A stretch of DNA of 64,000 nucleotides from Leptodactylus fallax (Eukaryota; Chordata; Amphibia; Anura; Leptodactylidae): assembly GCA_947044405.1 (NCBI GenBank), contig CAMRHE010000649.1, positions 496,001 through 560,000 of the forward strand. Reading direction: 5' to 3'. The stretch's first letter is position 1. Every line of letters begins with the position of its first letter. Of the stretch, positions 1 through 13,435 are shown one piece after another. The notes below the pieces were generated by a model. It worked only from the letters and a program-made list of their open reading frames with translations. It ran no database searches and was not told the DNA's origin. Position numbers and translations under genes: made by a program.

Positions 1-821
1 AATGAAATCAATAGTCATCGGACTAGTACAGACAACAGTGGCCCTTCGGAGCAAGTGCATGTGCAGTGGCTCTTCACTCAGGCTAGTAGATGGTGGTCAA
101 GGTCAGGGGAGCCACCCCCATATCCCATGGGACCAATTTACTTGTACTACGTCAGTCTTACTAAGCTGGTGCAGCCTATTAAAGGGGCTGTCCAGGAATC
201 TTTAATTTATAGCCCATCTGTGGAGGGGCCCAATAGGCGGTCCCTGTACCATTCAGCAGTATGGTGCCTCTTCCAACGCTCAAACTATGTACAACATGGG
301 GTCAGAAGCTAAAGACGCCAGTCCCTATATAGTGACCACTATACAGGGTGGGGAGTCACCTGCTTCTGGCTCTGTGCAGTGTATAGTAAGGATATGCCAT
401 ACATTAAAGATTCCATGGACAACCCCTTTAATAATTCTGTTGCATCTCAGGACATCCCACCCACTAGAATTAAAATCTATACCAGTCAAGGATTGCAGTG
501 TTTCAGTTAAAACTTGCACCAGTTTTCTGGTGCAGGTTATAGAAAATCTGTCAGACCAAAGTATCCCCAACCCGTCCAGTATCGATCCCTGCCCTTCTTC
601 ACATACTTTATACAAAAGTATCAAGAGCTGCAGAAAATGTTCAGAAGTCACTATTTCTTTAATGCAAAAATGGTGGGCACCAAATATTGTAACTTCTGTC
701 ATGCTTTGTATGCCAGGAAACTAAAGACAATGTAATTTGTCAAAAGATGGAACCCGTTCTAATGGTACCAGAAGGAAAACTGATAGACTTGTAATATTTA
801 GGGTTACTCTATAATGTTTAC
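1..821 (-). other. TBC1D14: TBC1D14 intron 2 (partial)
   Basis: This is the sequence downstream, on the minus strand, of the splice donor at 821-820. Both strands have open frames of 100-145 codons here, but none resembles a protein I know or shows conserved motifs, so I treat the stretch as intron. No repeat family was recognised with confidence. Confidence 0.6.
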
Positions 822-1536
822 CTGTTGAAGAAGTTACTGATTGGTCCTAATATTCTTATTTTACTGTCAGCATCCCCGTCCTGTGCATAGCCCTTAATAG
901 ATGCATCCGAAGAGTCCTTGGTAGAGTTCAATGTAACATCTGAAAAATGTGTGTCATCATTTTCCAAGTTGACAATTGCACTTGAGTTGCTGGTCACTAA
1001 GTAGTCCACAATGTCCTCATTGCTCACTGATAAAGTGGTGGAAAAGTCTGTGCTGAGGCTGGAAACGCTGCAGTCTGAGATATCATCACTTCTGTTCAGA
1101 GAAGTCGGGCTGTACAGCTTGGCTGTGTCATAACCAGACCTAGGAAACGTGGAGGACTTCCAGAAGATGTGATCACTTTCGGAGTTCCTCAAGGATGGCG
1201 TACTACTACCAGGTATACTTTTGGAGCTCTGAAAGACTCTTTCATCCCCAACAGCTCCATTCAAACAGTTTGGCCTGGTGTTACAATGGACAGGCTCCGG
1301 GTTGGCGATCTCAAGGGTCGGGATGCCGGAGTCCACTGAATTGACGCTGTTGCTTTCAGTGATGGAAGCAAAATGGCCATGGCTGAAGTCTGGGAGAGTA
1401 TGAGACTGAGAACCCTTGCGATTCCATTTGCCAAGATTGTGAATATCACCGTCAACAGTAATGTCATGGACCTCGATAAACCCAAGGTTTTTGATGTTAG
1501 ACGGTAAGTCTTTATTCATATTCGACCAAGAGGATC
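822..1536 (-). CDS. TBC1D14: TBC1D14 first coding exon (N-terminal region, residues 1-233)
   Basis: TBC1D14 is a TBC-domain protein that binds RAB11 and the TRAPPIII complex and regulates traffic from recycling endosomes to forming autophagosomes. Only the N-terminal, non-catalytic region is here; the RabGAP-like TBC domain lies on exons beyond the left edge. The acceptor reads TTTTTGTTGTAG before base 1536. I place the start at the ATG at 1519-1517, the first in-frame ATG after the acceptor. The donor is CAACAG|GTAAAC, with the last exon base at 822. Blocks that match the human protein as I recall it include SVDSGIPTLEI (residues 61-71), KSSTFPR-GYD (121-131), KLYSPTS (134-140), TTLSVSNEDI (161-170), LENDD (185-189) and ILGP-SNFF (223-231). 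The first 60 residues diverge from human. The region is Ser/Asp-rich and probably disordered. It is the neighbour of KIAA0232, as in human. Confidence 0.94.
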
Positions 1537-2397
1537 CTACAACAAAAATAAAAACACAATACATTAAAGTATAATTTGCCCTTTATTCTTGCCTTTAAAA
1601 AGGGCAATACACATTCCCCTTTGTTGGGGGAAAAAAATAGGTATAGTATGTTGGAGGTGTCTGGTAGCGACTTTCTCCACTCTCCCTACTGAGAACACAA
1701 GCATGCTTAACCAAGTGTGTGTGTATATTGGTGGACCTGGAGGAATAGCTGTTGCCCGTAGGAACATTCACACGACAGCTGTCTGAAGTGTATGAGCACC
1801 TTAAGTTACACAATGTATACCATAATCCTGTATATTCTCACAGTGAAGAGTCAACCATACCAAGTTAAGCTCATTTCCACAGGGGTTCAGCAAGTTGCTA
1901 CAGGAATAACTAACTCTTTACCACCAGGGGATTTTACCAGTATCCCCTTCCCAATCCTTTACCATTAGCCCTTTCCTCCTAAGAATAATATCAACCCTGA
2001 AGCTACTCAGATGTAGCAGAGTAAGGTAGAGTCATGTAGACACTATAGCATTATTATGTGGACACTATACGGTAGTATAATTTGGATACTCTATATTACT
2101 TCAGCATTTTATAAAGAGATATTCTGTGGGCTTCCATACGCATATTTGTGAAATATTATTATTAGGCATTACATGGCAGTGTTTTTCAGTACTCAATGGC
2201 AATACTGTAGTGCACTATATAGGGATATAATGTGGCACTGTATGGTAGTATTTGAGTACAAATGTACCCATGCAGCATAACATGCAAACATAAGGATAAG
2301 TCTTCAAGCACGTGCCATGTCCACGGCTCAATGGCACAATGGATGATAACTGTGAGGTGCCCGTGCCTCCACGAAACCATTCCCCTCAGTGAGTCTG

Positions 2398-2580
2398 GGC
2401 TGAACTCTGGACAGGTCCTATACCTGTCCATTTTTGTTGTCCCGGGCTCGCAAGCCCATAATAGTACTCTGATGTGAGTATGGGGCCAGAATATAATATA
2501 ATATAATGGATCATTGTGCTAGCTGAGAAAAACATGGCTAGCGCACTGATAATACACACGTTCCTGTGCATGGAGACTAA
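2398..2580. repeat. Interspersed repeat, same family as 14270-14450
   Basis: Both copies share the order GGACAGGTCCTATACCTGTCC-like inverted motif, a GGGGCCA/GGCCCCATAC block, then AATATAATGG and GTGCTAGC. The copy here also has ATATAATATAATATAATGG simple-sequence expansion. It is a small foldback-type repeat with no coding capacity. Confidence 0.5.
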
Positions 2581-3091
2581 AACAGTGGCAGCTTTCTTTG
2601 AAATCCATCCAGCTGCACCTAAAATATATCATTTAGCAGGAATGGCTTATATACTGTATATAGCTCATAGCAGACTATGCTAAATATAGCTCTTACACTA
2701 AAAACAGAAGAGCGTCAATTTAAAGACTGCGATTTCTCCCCGAATTAGGCACACATGACGTATACGGATTAGAATTTTATCATATTGCGAATAGCCCTGC
2801 ATTATATGAATATTCTAAAATGCATAGAGCCTGCCAGACCTCAATAGTTATTCTACACTTCATACATGAGATCAATCCTAAATATCTAATGAAATAACGT
2901 AACGTCTATAAGTAACACTACCATGGTTATCAGCCCACTGCAAACTACGCTGAAAGAAGAAGAGTCGCCATCAGCATGATTAATGAATGATTAACTGTGT
3001 TATACACAAATACATAACAATAAGCTCACATATCAAGGGCAAAATTAAAGCGGAAGTTACGACCTATGAGTAATACTTACCCGTCACTTAC

Positions 3092-3240
3092 CTGCTCTTC
3101 AGTGTGGATTACATTTTGGCTTTGCTACAACTATGATCAGTGACTAAAGTAATCTGAAATCTACATGACCTTCAGAGGCTTGGGTTACTGCTCTTTCCAT
3201 CATGCTTTACACTGCAGCTCTGCTTGCACACAGAGAGAAT
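3092..3240 (-). other. Candidate alternative first exon of TBC1D14
   Basis: On the minus strand a strong donor, GAAGAGCAG|GTAAGTGAC, ends at 3092, between the 5' exon and coding exon 2. The upstream 150 bases are less repeat-like than their surroundings. No open frame or clear promoter motif supports it. It could be a chance donor. Confidence 0.2.
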
Positions 3241-3787
3241 TGATGATGTTCTGTGTTATACATAGCCTGTAATCCTATAAGCATTTGTGCTCAACTGGAT
3301 GAAGGCTGGGCTGAGCACAGCCACTACATAGTGAATGGAGCCGTCTGCTTCCAGCTCCATCCACTATATAGTTTGGGCACTAGTGGTTGAATGGCTGGGG
3401 TGCCAGGTGTCAGATCCATCTCCATCATCGATAAGAAAAACCTGGAAAAACCTTTTAAGGTTTTGGCTTCTACTACTTGGTAGAAGTAAAATTGCAGGTT
3501 ACAGCAGCTACTGCGCAACCTCAATATCTCCCTATGGGAAAAGTGCAGTGCTTGGGGAAGTCAGGATTATGGATGACTTTTGGTTAATTATGGATGACTC
3601 TTCACGGATTGCTATGACAACCATAGGATGCCAAGGCCTTATAGGCAGAAGCTTAGAATCAGCCTGGTCTGCCTCCACTACAGCATCTCCTGCCATCAGT
3701 CACAGAAGGTTTGATCAGTATGCTTTAAGTGTCAATTCACACACATTCGATTTACTGCTGGAACCGATTTACAGTCTCAGAAGTTCC

Positions 3788-3966
3788 CAGTGGCGTAGGT
3801 AAAGTGGGTACAGAGGTAGCAATCGCTACCGGGCTCTGGAACCTAAGAGGGCCCACAGACCTCTCTACAATATAAGACGACACCAGTATTATAGATGTCA
3901 CGTGGTAAGTGTGGACCCAGTTACAGATTTTGCATTGGGGCCCAGGAGCTTCAAGTTACGCTGCTG
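3788..3966. mobile_element. hAT-type MITE, 179 bp
   Basis: The ends are CAGTGGCGTAGGTA on the left and, inverted, CAGCAGCGTAACTTGAAGC on the right. They are flanked by imperfect 8-bp target duplications GAAGTTCC (3780-3787) and CAAGTTCC (3967-3974), the size typical of hAT insertions. A diverged relative lies at 28184-28336. It has no coding capacity. Confidence 0.75.
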
Positions 3967-4117
3967 CAAGTTCCTGCAACAACCTGCAGCATGTGAATAT
4001 ATTCTAAACGCAACTAACAATAAAATAAACTACTACAGAGATCTGTGCAGCCGCTGATTTATTTAGCTTGAATACAGTGATGAAAGTGTATTTTACATAA
4101 ACCATGAAATCCCCTTT

Positions 4118-4312
4118 AAGGCTGAGGCCGCACATTGAGGAAACGCAGCAGAAGAAAAAATGCTGTTTTCACACATTGTGGAAAAAAATGCTGCATAAAA
4201 TGCATGTGTTTTGGAAAAACGCACAATGTTTTCTTCATAGACTTATATAGGGGTGGGGTTTCCCATAGTGTTTTTTTTTAACAGCATTTCGCTACGTGTG
4301 GCCTTACCCTAA
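4118..4312. repeat. Foldback MITE (TAAGGC...GCCTTA ends)
   Basis: The ends TTAAGGCTGAGGCCGCACA and, inverted, TTAGGGTAAGGCCACACG enclose self-complementary AAACGCA/GTGTTTT stretches. Relatives host the Tc1 insertion at 36957 and the LTR insertion at 43352. It is non-coding. Confidence 0.5.
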
Positions 4313-5371
4313 AGAAGAATTACAGCAGCTTAATATAAAGACATGTCACTGGTATGTGTACAGTACCTGCTCCTTATGAACACAGCACAGAGGATTGCTT
4401 GTTTATTTGCAGTATGCCTGGAAAGATGCATCACTAGAAAGACGCCACGCCGCACGCAGGACTCCAAAATAAACGCCTGGAAGGGACCACAGACTCCAAC
4501 GTCAAAGCCAGGAGGCTGGGAGCACAGGCTCAGATCTCTACAGCTCCGACAGGTTTATACATGTGTATATGTACAGCAGGTGTTTTACTAGGCAGACACA
4601 CAAGCCAGGTGCTGGGAAGGAGAACGTCTGCAATATTAACAATTTACAATGGGCAAAATCCTAAAAATGTATGCCATAAATTTGTAGGAAGTCTTCCTAG
4701 GATAGAATATTTTCATACAGATAAAATCTAATGGAGTGTGTCATCATATTACACCAGAGGTACAGAGGAGGGCTCATGCACCTCTATGGAAGCCCCATTA
4801 TTGCCCTATACAAAACGGAGCTGTAATATGGCCAAGTGCACAAAGCCTAAGGTGCTCACAAGCCTTTTATAACATGTGAGTGATCTGCAGTTCCTCTCAG
4901 TTACAGGAGCAGTCCAGGGTTTGATCGTTTTTTACTCCTGAATCACTTTAACACTCCCAGACCACACCTATTTTGCAATCAAAATTTTCCATATTTCTCA
5001 CACTATAGATTACCAGGGCCTGTATGTGAAAAGTGACAACCATCAATATCGGTACATACCGCTACATGCAGACTGGGGTGCAGTACCCATGTTCTAGTTA
5101 TCGTGGGGGTCCTAGCAGTCAGACGCCCGCTAAACTGCAACTTATTCTCTTTCCACAGGATAGGAGATAAGTTGCTCTCTTGGGCAAACTTTTTTTTTTT
5201 TAAATATTATAATATATTAACTATATATAATTTATAATGTATGTAATATTAAATAATATATTAGCAATTTTACTACAGCAAAGTTATTACTAAACATCAA
5301 ACGAGATATTTATGAAGAAGTTGGAGCTACAGACAAAGGCCCCAGATCTACATAAGTATAAGTCTAGATTA

Positions 5372-5717
5372 AGGCTCGGTTCAAATCTGCGTTCGGGTTT
5401 CCATTTGGGGAGTCTGCTTGGGGACCCCCTGAACGGAAACGTATATGCATAAAAAGTGGTTTACCTGGGAAACTGGCGGACCCCAGAATATAATGGGGTC
5501 CGTGTGGTTTCCGCACAAAGCAAGCAGCACTTTCCTCTCCGCATGTTTCAGCATGTTTTGTGCGGAAACCGAGCGGAAACCACACGGACCCCATTATAGT
5601 CTATGGGGTCCGTGGGTTTCCCAGGTAAACCGCTTTTTTATGCGTATAGGTTTCCATTCGGGGGGTCCCCAAGTGGACTTCCCGAACAGAATCCCGAACG
5701 CAGATGTGAACCAGGCC
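5372..5717. mobile_element. PIF/Harbinger-like MITE, 346 bp
   Basis: Terminal inverted repeats AGGCTCGGTTCAAATCTGCG and AGGCCTGGTTCACATCTGCG are flanked by TTA on both sides (5369-5371, 5718-5720). TTA/TAA duplication is the Harbinger signature. The interior is largely self-complementary, with repeated GGGGTCCGTG/GGGTTTCC blocks, and would fold as a long hairpin. Confidence 0.75.
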
Positions 5718-6111
5718 TTACACTAAGGGCACATTCACACGACTGAGTTTCAGCCGTGAACTCAGTCCATGTGCAAGTCAGATTTATTGGTCTGTACACT
5801 ATGCCTGGAGATATAACTTAGCATTAAATTTATATATGATGCTAGGAGTCCCTCTGCTACATACTATCCCATAGTGGTCTATGATAATAGGAGTCCCTGC
5901 CTCTCGCTACATACACAGTGATTAGAGTATGAGACTCACTAGGACTGTGCATATAGAGAGAGCTGTCAATCACTGAAAGGACCACCTCCTTGACATTTCT
6001 ATACAGATATAGCAGAGATTTCAATAGATAAAACCTGCTCAGCTCCATCTTCTTTAAAAAAAATTCTGCCGGCTTCCATGTGACCGGTTCCCTTTAAGAA
6101 ATGCTCTAAAG

Positions 6112-6548
6112 CAGTGATTCTTTACCCCTGGGGACTATGGGGTGTACCACTGGTTTATGCCGTGGCAGAGAGCAAAATGGTGACTTATAAATGCAGCTCA
6201 CCACTGGCTCCTTAGACATCACTGGGTGTGAGTGGCCTTTATATTACATGTGGGGGCCCATTATACCACGTGGGCACTAAAGGGTCATTCTGCTACATGT
6301 GGAGTCTATTATATATTATATGTGGGGCCAATGAGGAGACCATTCTACTACATGTGGGGCAACCTAGGGTGTCATTACACTATATGGGGGGGCACTGAGG
6401 GAGTCATCATACTACATGTGGGGACCATTACATAACTGTAGACAGAGACTCCCTTATTTTATTAACACAAGTCATCGCTACTTTGGGGGTACTCTGTTGG
6501 GACCTTCTTAGCGGAAGGTACGTTGCCTGAAAAAGTTGAGAAACACTG
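6112..6548. mobile_element. hAT-type MITE, 437 bp
   Basis: The left end is CAGTGATTCTTTACCCC and the right end, inverted, is CAGTGTTTCTCAACTTTTT, matching the CAGNGNTTCTCAA consensus of hAT elements. Flanks are 8-bp duplications CTCTAAAG (6104-6111) and ATCTAAAG (6549-6556), 7 of 8 matching. The interior has degenerate repeats of a TACATGTGGGG / GGGCACT unit. Confidence 0.78.
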
Positions 6549-6938
6549 ATCTAAAGCACACAAACTCCATCATCCAAATTCTATCCATCAAATAGATTAA
6601 AGCCTCAGAAAGAGACTTTTTGTGAAAAATTAGTCAAAGAAGAAAACAAAACAAACATAGAAAAAGAGCCAAAACACAAGGAAACTAAAACAAGCCATGT
6701 GACCAGGAACAAGACCGGAGAACGCAGGCATGCAACTTTACAGACTAATCCTTGCAGCAGGAATTAAGTCCGCAGTGTGGTGAAGGTTAAGGAAGAAAAC
6801 AAAGGCATCTTAAAAAGAGGAAGACATTTGTAAAGAGACCATGACCTTGCAAAAATAACAGGATGCAACTCCAAACGGCTGGAGGAATAGACCAGGCTTG
6901 TGTGCTGTCAGGCGTGACAACCTAGACCTCTACCAAAT

Positions 6939-6940
<2 letters not shown>

Positions 6941-6975
<35 letters not shown>
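6941..6975. repeat. Poly-A tract
   Basis: A run of 35 A, possibly the tail of a decayed retroposon. No recognisable body precedes it. Confidence 0.8.
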
Positions 6976-6977
<2 letters not shown>

Positions 6978-7657
6978 AGGAGTTTATTTTCACTATAACA
7001 TATAAACACATTCTAAGACCTGGCAAGGTTGTTCCTGTTGTGCCTGGCAGGTGAACTGTAAATGCAGTAAGCTGGTATTACCTTGGCAATTGTGACCTCC
7101 ATTCCTCTGTAACTCATGCTGTGACATTGCCAGCCAAAGTAACCAAGTTTAAAGGAAGCGTGGCACAGTGGTATCGGGATCCGGGCATGACATACTAGGC
7201 CATATCTTCACCTCCTTATAAACAACTGCACAAAGATAGAAACAGAAATACATCAGAAAGCAAGAACTTACTGCACAGATCAACTATGCATGAAGATCTG
7301 GGCTACACACGGACTTCCTGGGCACAAAAATAGTCTCAAAGTTGGTTTCATTTAAGGGGTATTTATTTTTCACAACTTTTTTTTTAATAGCTTTAGTGCA
7401 TCTAAAGTACAAAATTTACCAATTCAAGAATAGACCATTTTCCTCCAATTCATAACATGTTTGGATTTTTTAGTAGATGAGGTTTTGCAAGCAATAACAT
7501 CCCAGCATATCAGCCCAGGCCCACAGATCGGTCTGCGTCAACTGAAGCAAGCAGTTTTCCACTTGTGAACTGCTGCCTCCGTTACTGAGAAATCGCCGGT
7601 TTTGTCAACATGCAAATGAGCTTTCTGGAGCAATGAAGGTGTTGCCACTCACACTAG

Positions 7658-7879
7658 GTTCACACTAGCGTTCAGGTCCGCACGGGGACCCGAAAGACGG
7701 AGACCCTGTCTGCTTAAAAAGCAGTTACATGTGCAAACCCCATAGACTATAATGGGGTTTTCCAGTTTTATACTGAAACGGGCAGAAATAAAAGACTTTT
7801 CTACTTTTCTCTCTGCTGATTTTAAGCAGAATCTGCGGCGGAAACTACGGCGACTACAAAGCAGGTGTGAATTCAGCCT
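7658..7879. mobile_element. Harbinger-like MITE
   Basis: Ends CTAGGTTCACACTAGCG and, inverted, GGCTGAATTCACACCTGC belong to the same family as 5372-5717. TTA follows the right end; the left duplication is not recognisable. Confidence 0.55.
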
Positions 7880-8427
7880 TACCTCTTTAGACAACACCCT
7901 TGTTGCTCCAAAGAGCTCATTTACATATTGACAAAACCAGAGATATCTAAGCAACGGAGTCACCGATTCTCAAGGGGAAAACACCTTTCGGTTAGGGTCA
8001 GCTGAATCAACCAGTGGATATGCTGCATTCTTTAAAGCGTAACTAAACTTTCAGACAACTTTTGATTTTCTGGCAGTATTTGTGTCATTAATAAAATTTT
8101 GTAATATACTTAACCCATTTTGTCTCCTTTTTGTGAAATCCTGCCTCTCTGTATTCTTCTCCTTGCTACTGTATTGAGAGCGGTTTCTGCCTCTCACTGA
8201 ATGTTACTGTGTATGGAGTACGGGGTTGTGTAACATGTAGAGAAAATGAGTGTGTGGGGAGGGTCACTTCCACCAGTTATATCTCCGGCATAATAAAACG
8301 TACAAACTTGCTTTTGGTTTCATATGAAAGAGGAGATTCTGTTCTTTCATAAGACACTGCTATCTAAATTATTTCCAGAGATATCACTGGTCAAATTCAC
8401 AATGGGGATTGGGATATTTATATCATA

Positions 8428-9368
<941 letters not shown>

Positions 9369-9765
9369 ATGTTATATAGCTGCATATAAATATCCTAATC
9401 CAGACCGTATTATCAACCAGTGATATACTGTATGGGACTGCAACATTAGTGTCGTATGAAAGAAGAGAATCTCCTTTCATACAATACCAAAAGCAAGTTT
9501 CATATTGCCCAAGATATAATGGTTTGAAGTGACCCTTCCCCACTCTCATTTTCTTACATCTTACACAGCTCCGTACTCCATACACAGTAACATTTAGTAA
9601 AAGGCAGGAATAGCTCAATACAGAAGCCAATGAAATAATAAAAAGATGCAGGAATTCACAAAAAGGAGACAAAATGGGTTAATAAAGTATATTACAAAAT
9701 TAGTGACACAAATACTGCAAGAAAATCAAAAGTTGTCCGAAAGCTTAGCTACACTTTAAAGGTGT

Positions 9766-9990
9766 TGTCCAGATTTTGATACTGATGTTTTATCAAGATA
9801 GGTTATCAGTATGGGGATACAAACCCCAGACCCTGCACCGATCAGCTGTTTCAGGCAGTCTGACACCAAAACCTATACAGGTGATTGAGCTGGAAACAGA
9901 AGCTATATAGATGGTGGTGCAGGAATACTGCAGTTCTTATCCCAGTCAAGTGAATAGGATAAAAGTTGTAGTACTCTGGTACTGCTGTTA
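9766..9990. repeat. Interspersed repeat family F1 (TTGTCC / GATCAGCTGTTT type)
   Basis: It has GGTGTTGTCCAGATTTTGAT, GATAGGTTATCAGTAT and CCGATCAGCTGTTT in order. The same order recurs with variations at 11033, 17635, 32165, 35655, 38635, 53250, 56680 and 61905. It is non-coding. Confidence 0.55.
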
Positions 9991-10017
9991 CATAGTGGAC
10001 AGAGTCTTCTGCTTGAG

Positions 10018-10200
10018 CTGGGTTCACACTACCATTGTTAATGTCCGTTGCTGTCTTCCGTCATAGGATGACAGCAACAGACATTAATTGTTGCAGGGAA
10101 GGAACACAGCCAGAGTCTGTGCCCATTGACACTAACGTAAACAACATGATGGACGCCATCTTCCGTCATGTCTGTTTAGTTTTGAAAGGGAAGCAAAAGT
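10018..10200. repeat. Harbinger-like MITE fragment
   Basis: The left end GCTGGGTTCACACTACCATTG resembles the 22215 and 53735 MITEs. It is followed by a local inverted repeat, GTTGCTGTC/GACAGCAAC. The right end is unclear. Confidence 0.4.
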
Positions 10201-10465
10201 CCTGCATGCACCAATGGAGGTTGCCTGGGAGGGCTGAATGGTCAGGGTCAGACACCCAAACAAATCTGATACTAGTCACCTATGCTGAAGTTAGGTCTCC
10301 AGTATCAAAATTGGCAACCAGAAAATCCCTTCAAAAAATTAGTTTATTCCTTTGTTTGTTATTTTTAGTCTAGTATGCTAGATTTTAAGAAGAAAAACAC
10401 CAAATTGATCAGGGGCAGAACGAGAAGCAAATGATATATGGAATTTAGCCTTTTGTACTTGGTAA

Positions 10466-10573
10466 CGCTAGGTTCACACCTGCGTTTAGGGGGTCCAGCT
10501 CTTTTCTCTCCTCATTTTTAAACGGGTTTGGGGATGGAAACCCCGGAGTACATGCGCAGGTGTGAATCCAGCC
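10466..10573. mobile_element. Short Harbinger-like MITE, 108 bp
   Basis: The ends CGCTAGGTTCACACCTGCG and, inverted, GGCTGGATTCACACCTGCG are flanked by TAA on both sides (10463-10465, 10574-10576). Confidence 0.7.
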
Positions 10574-11032
10574 TAACAGATCCTCTTTAGGACAACCACA
10601 TTAAGTTGTACACATTACATGGCTCATTGCTATCCCACTGCCCATCAATGGTCAATATACAAGCTGCTTAATACAGTAGTTTAACATTCTATGGCCAACT
10701 GCCCCCTAAAAATATCCCCCAAACCATTGCAACGTCAAAGTCTCAAGAAATTAGCAATGCAAGTTACTATATGACTTCAAAGCATATTATAACTTGTTCC
10801 TTCCCATCTGTGACCATACAGATACCAAAAACCGTAATATCCTGCAAGACAACCTGCCACTAAGTGTAAAGGCAACCTATAAAAACCCTTTCTATTAAAT
10901 ATAACCTTGTTTGAACAGGACCGGTCACCAATCCCGACATGTGTCTTAGTATATACATGTATAAAAGTGATAAAACCACAATTTTTTTCTTGTAACATCG
11001 CACTCCAAAGGATTGGCGTATAAGTGTTACAT

Positions 11033-11345
11033 CACTGGGGGTCCGACCACGGGGTCCCTCAGCAAAAAGGAGAACAGGAGACTGAAAATCCCCCAGGTAA
11101 ATGAAACACCAGTGCTAGTGCTCCATTCACTACTATGGGGCTGCTGGAGATGACAGTCCCAGCAACCCCACAGCAGTGAATGGACGGGCTCCGGCAGCCC
11201 CATAGCAGTGAACGCAGCACCAGTCACCCAAGTGCTCTGGCGCTTCATTCTCATGCAGTAGACTTGTTGGACTTTCAGATCCAGTGGTTGGACCCCTAGT
11301 GATCTAACGCTTATAAGAGTCTTCAATGGGACAAACCCTTTAACA
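11033..11345. repeat. Repeat family F1
   Basis: GGGGGTCCGACCACGGGG at the left, GCAGCCCCATAGCAGTGAA in the middle and GGGACAAACCCTTTAA at the right are F1-type motifs. The central CCATAGTAGTGAATGGAGC blocks are inverted relative to each other. Confidence 0.5.
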
Positions 11346-13040
11346 TCAGGTATGAGCATAAGGCTAGAGCCTCATAAGGGGTTTCCCCAAGTAGTCACAG
11401 AATTACAGAGGCCTATGGTTTCCTTACTGGTGGGGATGGGGTATTCAATTTCACATACATATAAAATTAAATAAAACTAATTTAGATAAGAAAGACAACT
11501 ATGCTGAACAATGTTTTGGCAGCCAAGTCATTGACCAAATACCCAAATCCAAAAACTGAAATCTAACACCCACGATCTAAGTCTAAATGACAGCTCAAAT
11601 ATTGCCCGGCCAGTCGTAGCTAATGTCAGTCACATTGCCCAGGTGAAGCCGGGGACAGTACTCCCCGCTTCACTGAACATCGGGCACATACATAGCGAAG
11701 GTGTAAAAGGAAGGCTCTAAAGAATGTGGAAATGGACATGGATTCTCTATCACAAAAAAAAGACAAAAATAGGAGTATATTTATGAAGCTTTAGATGAAG
11801 TTCGGAAATATTCCATTAAAAATAGCAATATAATACTCATAATATCCAGTAAAACACCAGACACTTGATGGACCCCATTAAATACAGCAGGGTCCGTATA
11901 CCAGTCCAACATACAGTGGATCTGTAGCTTCACCGTTTTGCTCTTTTGACAGAGAAAAACAAAGGAAACCAGAAGGCAGATGTGAATGAAGCCTAAACCG
12001 CGTGCAAACTTAGGTATATATTTAGATACAGTGACCCTTTGATCCAATACACAGTGTTGCAAGATAACATATCTAGCACCAAGTAGCCTCATAATACCTG
12101 CCAATAATATGCCATAAATGTACAAACAGATAGGCTACAGTATCATCTGTATACTTCTTTTAGGAACATATAGAGGTGTCAGAGGTGACACTTGGATACC
12201 TGGAACCAGCTGTGACAGCTTTACGCGAGACAGACCCAACACCCCAGGGATAATTATGCATGCCTCCGTTTCTATGGTCTATATGAGCGGTGCACAACCT
12301 GAGACCCAGATGCAGAATGTAGCCTGCAATGCCATCCCGTACAGCCCCCTACCATCTACGATACCCTCATATTTGGAGTTCCTCTCCTCACAGGGTTTGT
12401 GAAATCCCTGTCCATTTCCCATAAAATACAATGAAGGTGTGCCTATATATGGCCACCTGATACCTATATATGGCCACCTTGGCCAGTTCACTCTGGATGG
12501 GGACCCCCATTCATCTGATAAGTGGAACCCCACCAATTAGAAACATAGATCATATACCATCACTATGCCATTATATATATATTATATATATATATCTCAT
12601 TTCCTGTATATCAAACAATGGCTCCTTCCTGACTTATATCATCCTGTCTTCTTGTGATGTTGGGGCCCCATTGAGAAGGTACATGCATATAACACATTTC
12701 ACCCATATAACACCTTCCACAAAACTAAACAAAAAAATTAGCAAAACCCCAAACACTAAAACAGTACAGACACATTTCTATGGCGTGCCAAGTTCCACAT
12801 CTGCACCTGCACCTCGCATCCCATGAAGGTAGATGAATACAGGGCAGGCAAAAAGTTGTCCACAGGCCCCAACTTCAGTGAGCACCTTGCAGCCCCTTGT
12901 GACAACAGTGCAGACTCTCCCCTAGGTACACACATACCGCCTATCCACCGCCTCGTAAATAACCCAGTCTCCCCCCGGGCACGGAATGCAGTCAACCCCA
13001 TCCCAGGTTAGAGACCCCGAGCAGAAGGCACCACACTGAC

Positions 13041-13250
13041 CTGGCGGGGGGGTCTGCGTGCAGCGTCCCCCTCCTCAGTCTGTGAGCCCGGCGCTGCAGG
13101 TGCTGCTCTTGTTCCTGGAAAGGAGGCGCTTCCTCAGTGTGTGTAACCTCCTCTTCAGCCTCAGCCTCAGCCTCCTCCCTCCTTCCCTGTGCTAGCACCT
13201 ACCTCCTCCTCTGTGTCATGCCTGCCTCCTAATAATAAGCTGTGCCCTCC
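13041..13250 (-). promoter_or_regulatory. TBC1D14: TBC1D14 5' non-coding exon and promoter region (candidate)
   Basis: A GC-rich, CpG-containing stretch lies upstream of coding exon 2. On the minus strand it ends in a good splice donor, CCGCCAG|GTCAGTGTGG, with last exon base 13041. No ATG-initiated frame continues across it, which fits an untranslated first exon; as I recall, TBC1D14 coding starts in exon 2 in human. The minus strand is purine-rich with GAGGCT repeats near 13150-13180. I see no TATA box and cannot place the transcription start; 13250 is a guess. Confidence 0.5.
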
Positions 13251-13435
13251 ATCCACATGCAGGCGGCATGGAGGGGGAGAAAGGAGGGGGTCTCACCTTA
13301 TGTTCTTGTCTGAGAGCCTTGCTTATGTAATAATATATACCCACAGCAGGCCTGCTCCCTCTGTCTGCAGACTGCCTGGGCTCTATACTGTATAGTTTAC
13401 AGCCAGGCATGGCAGCTGTTGTTCAGTGGTAAGGA

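Noticed and set aside
287..724. Overlapping 145- and 125-codon frames on opposite strands
   Set aside because: Neither has recognisable motifs, splice sites or start context. Probably chance in intron 2 of TBC1D14.
3335..3802. 155-codon plus-strand frame
   Set aside because: It runs into the hAT MITE at 3788, has no motif and has no coding-like composition.
5370..5400. GGTTCAAATCTG, resembling a tRNA T-loop
   Set aside because: It is the terminal repeat of a Harbinger-like MITE; no cloverleaf can be built around it.
10035..10373. 112-codon plus-strand frame
   Set aside because: It starts inside a MITE-like repeat and ends in low-complexity sequence. No domain is seen.
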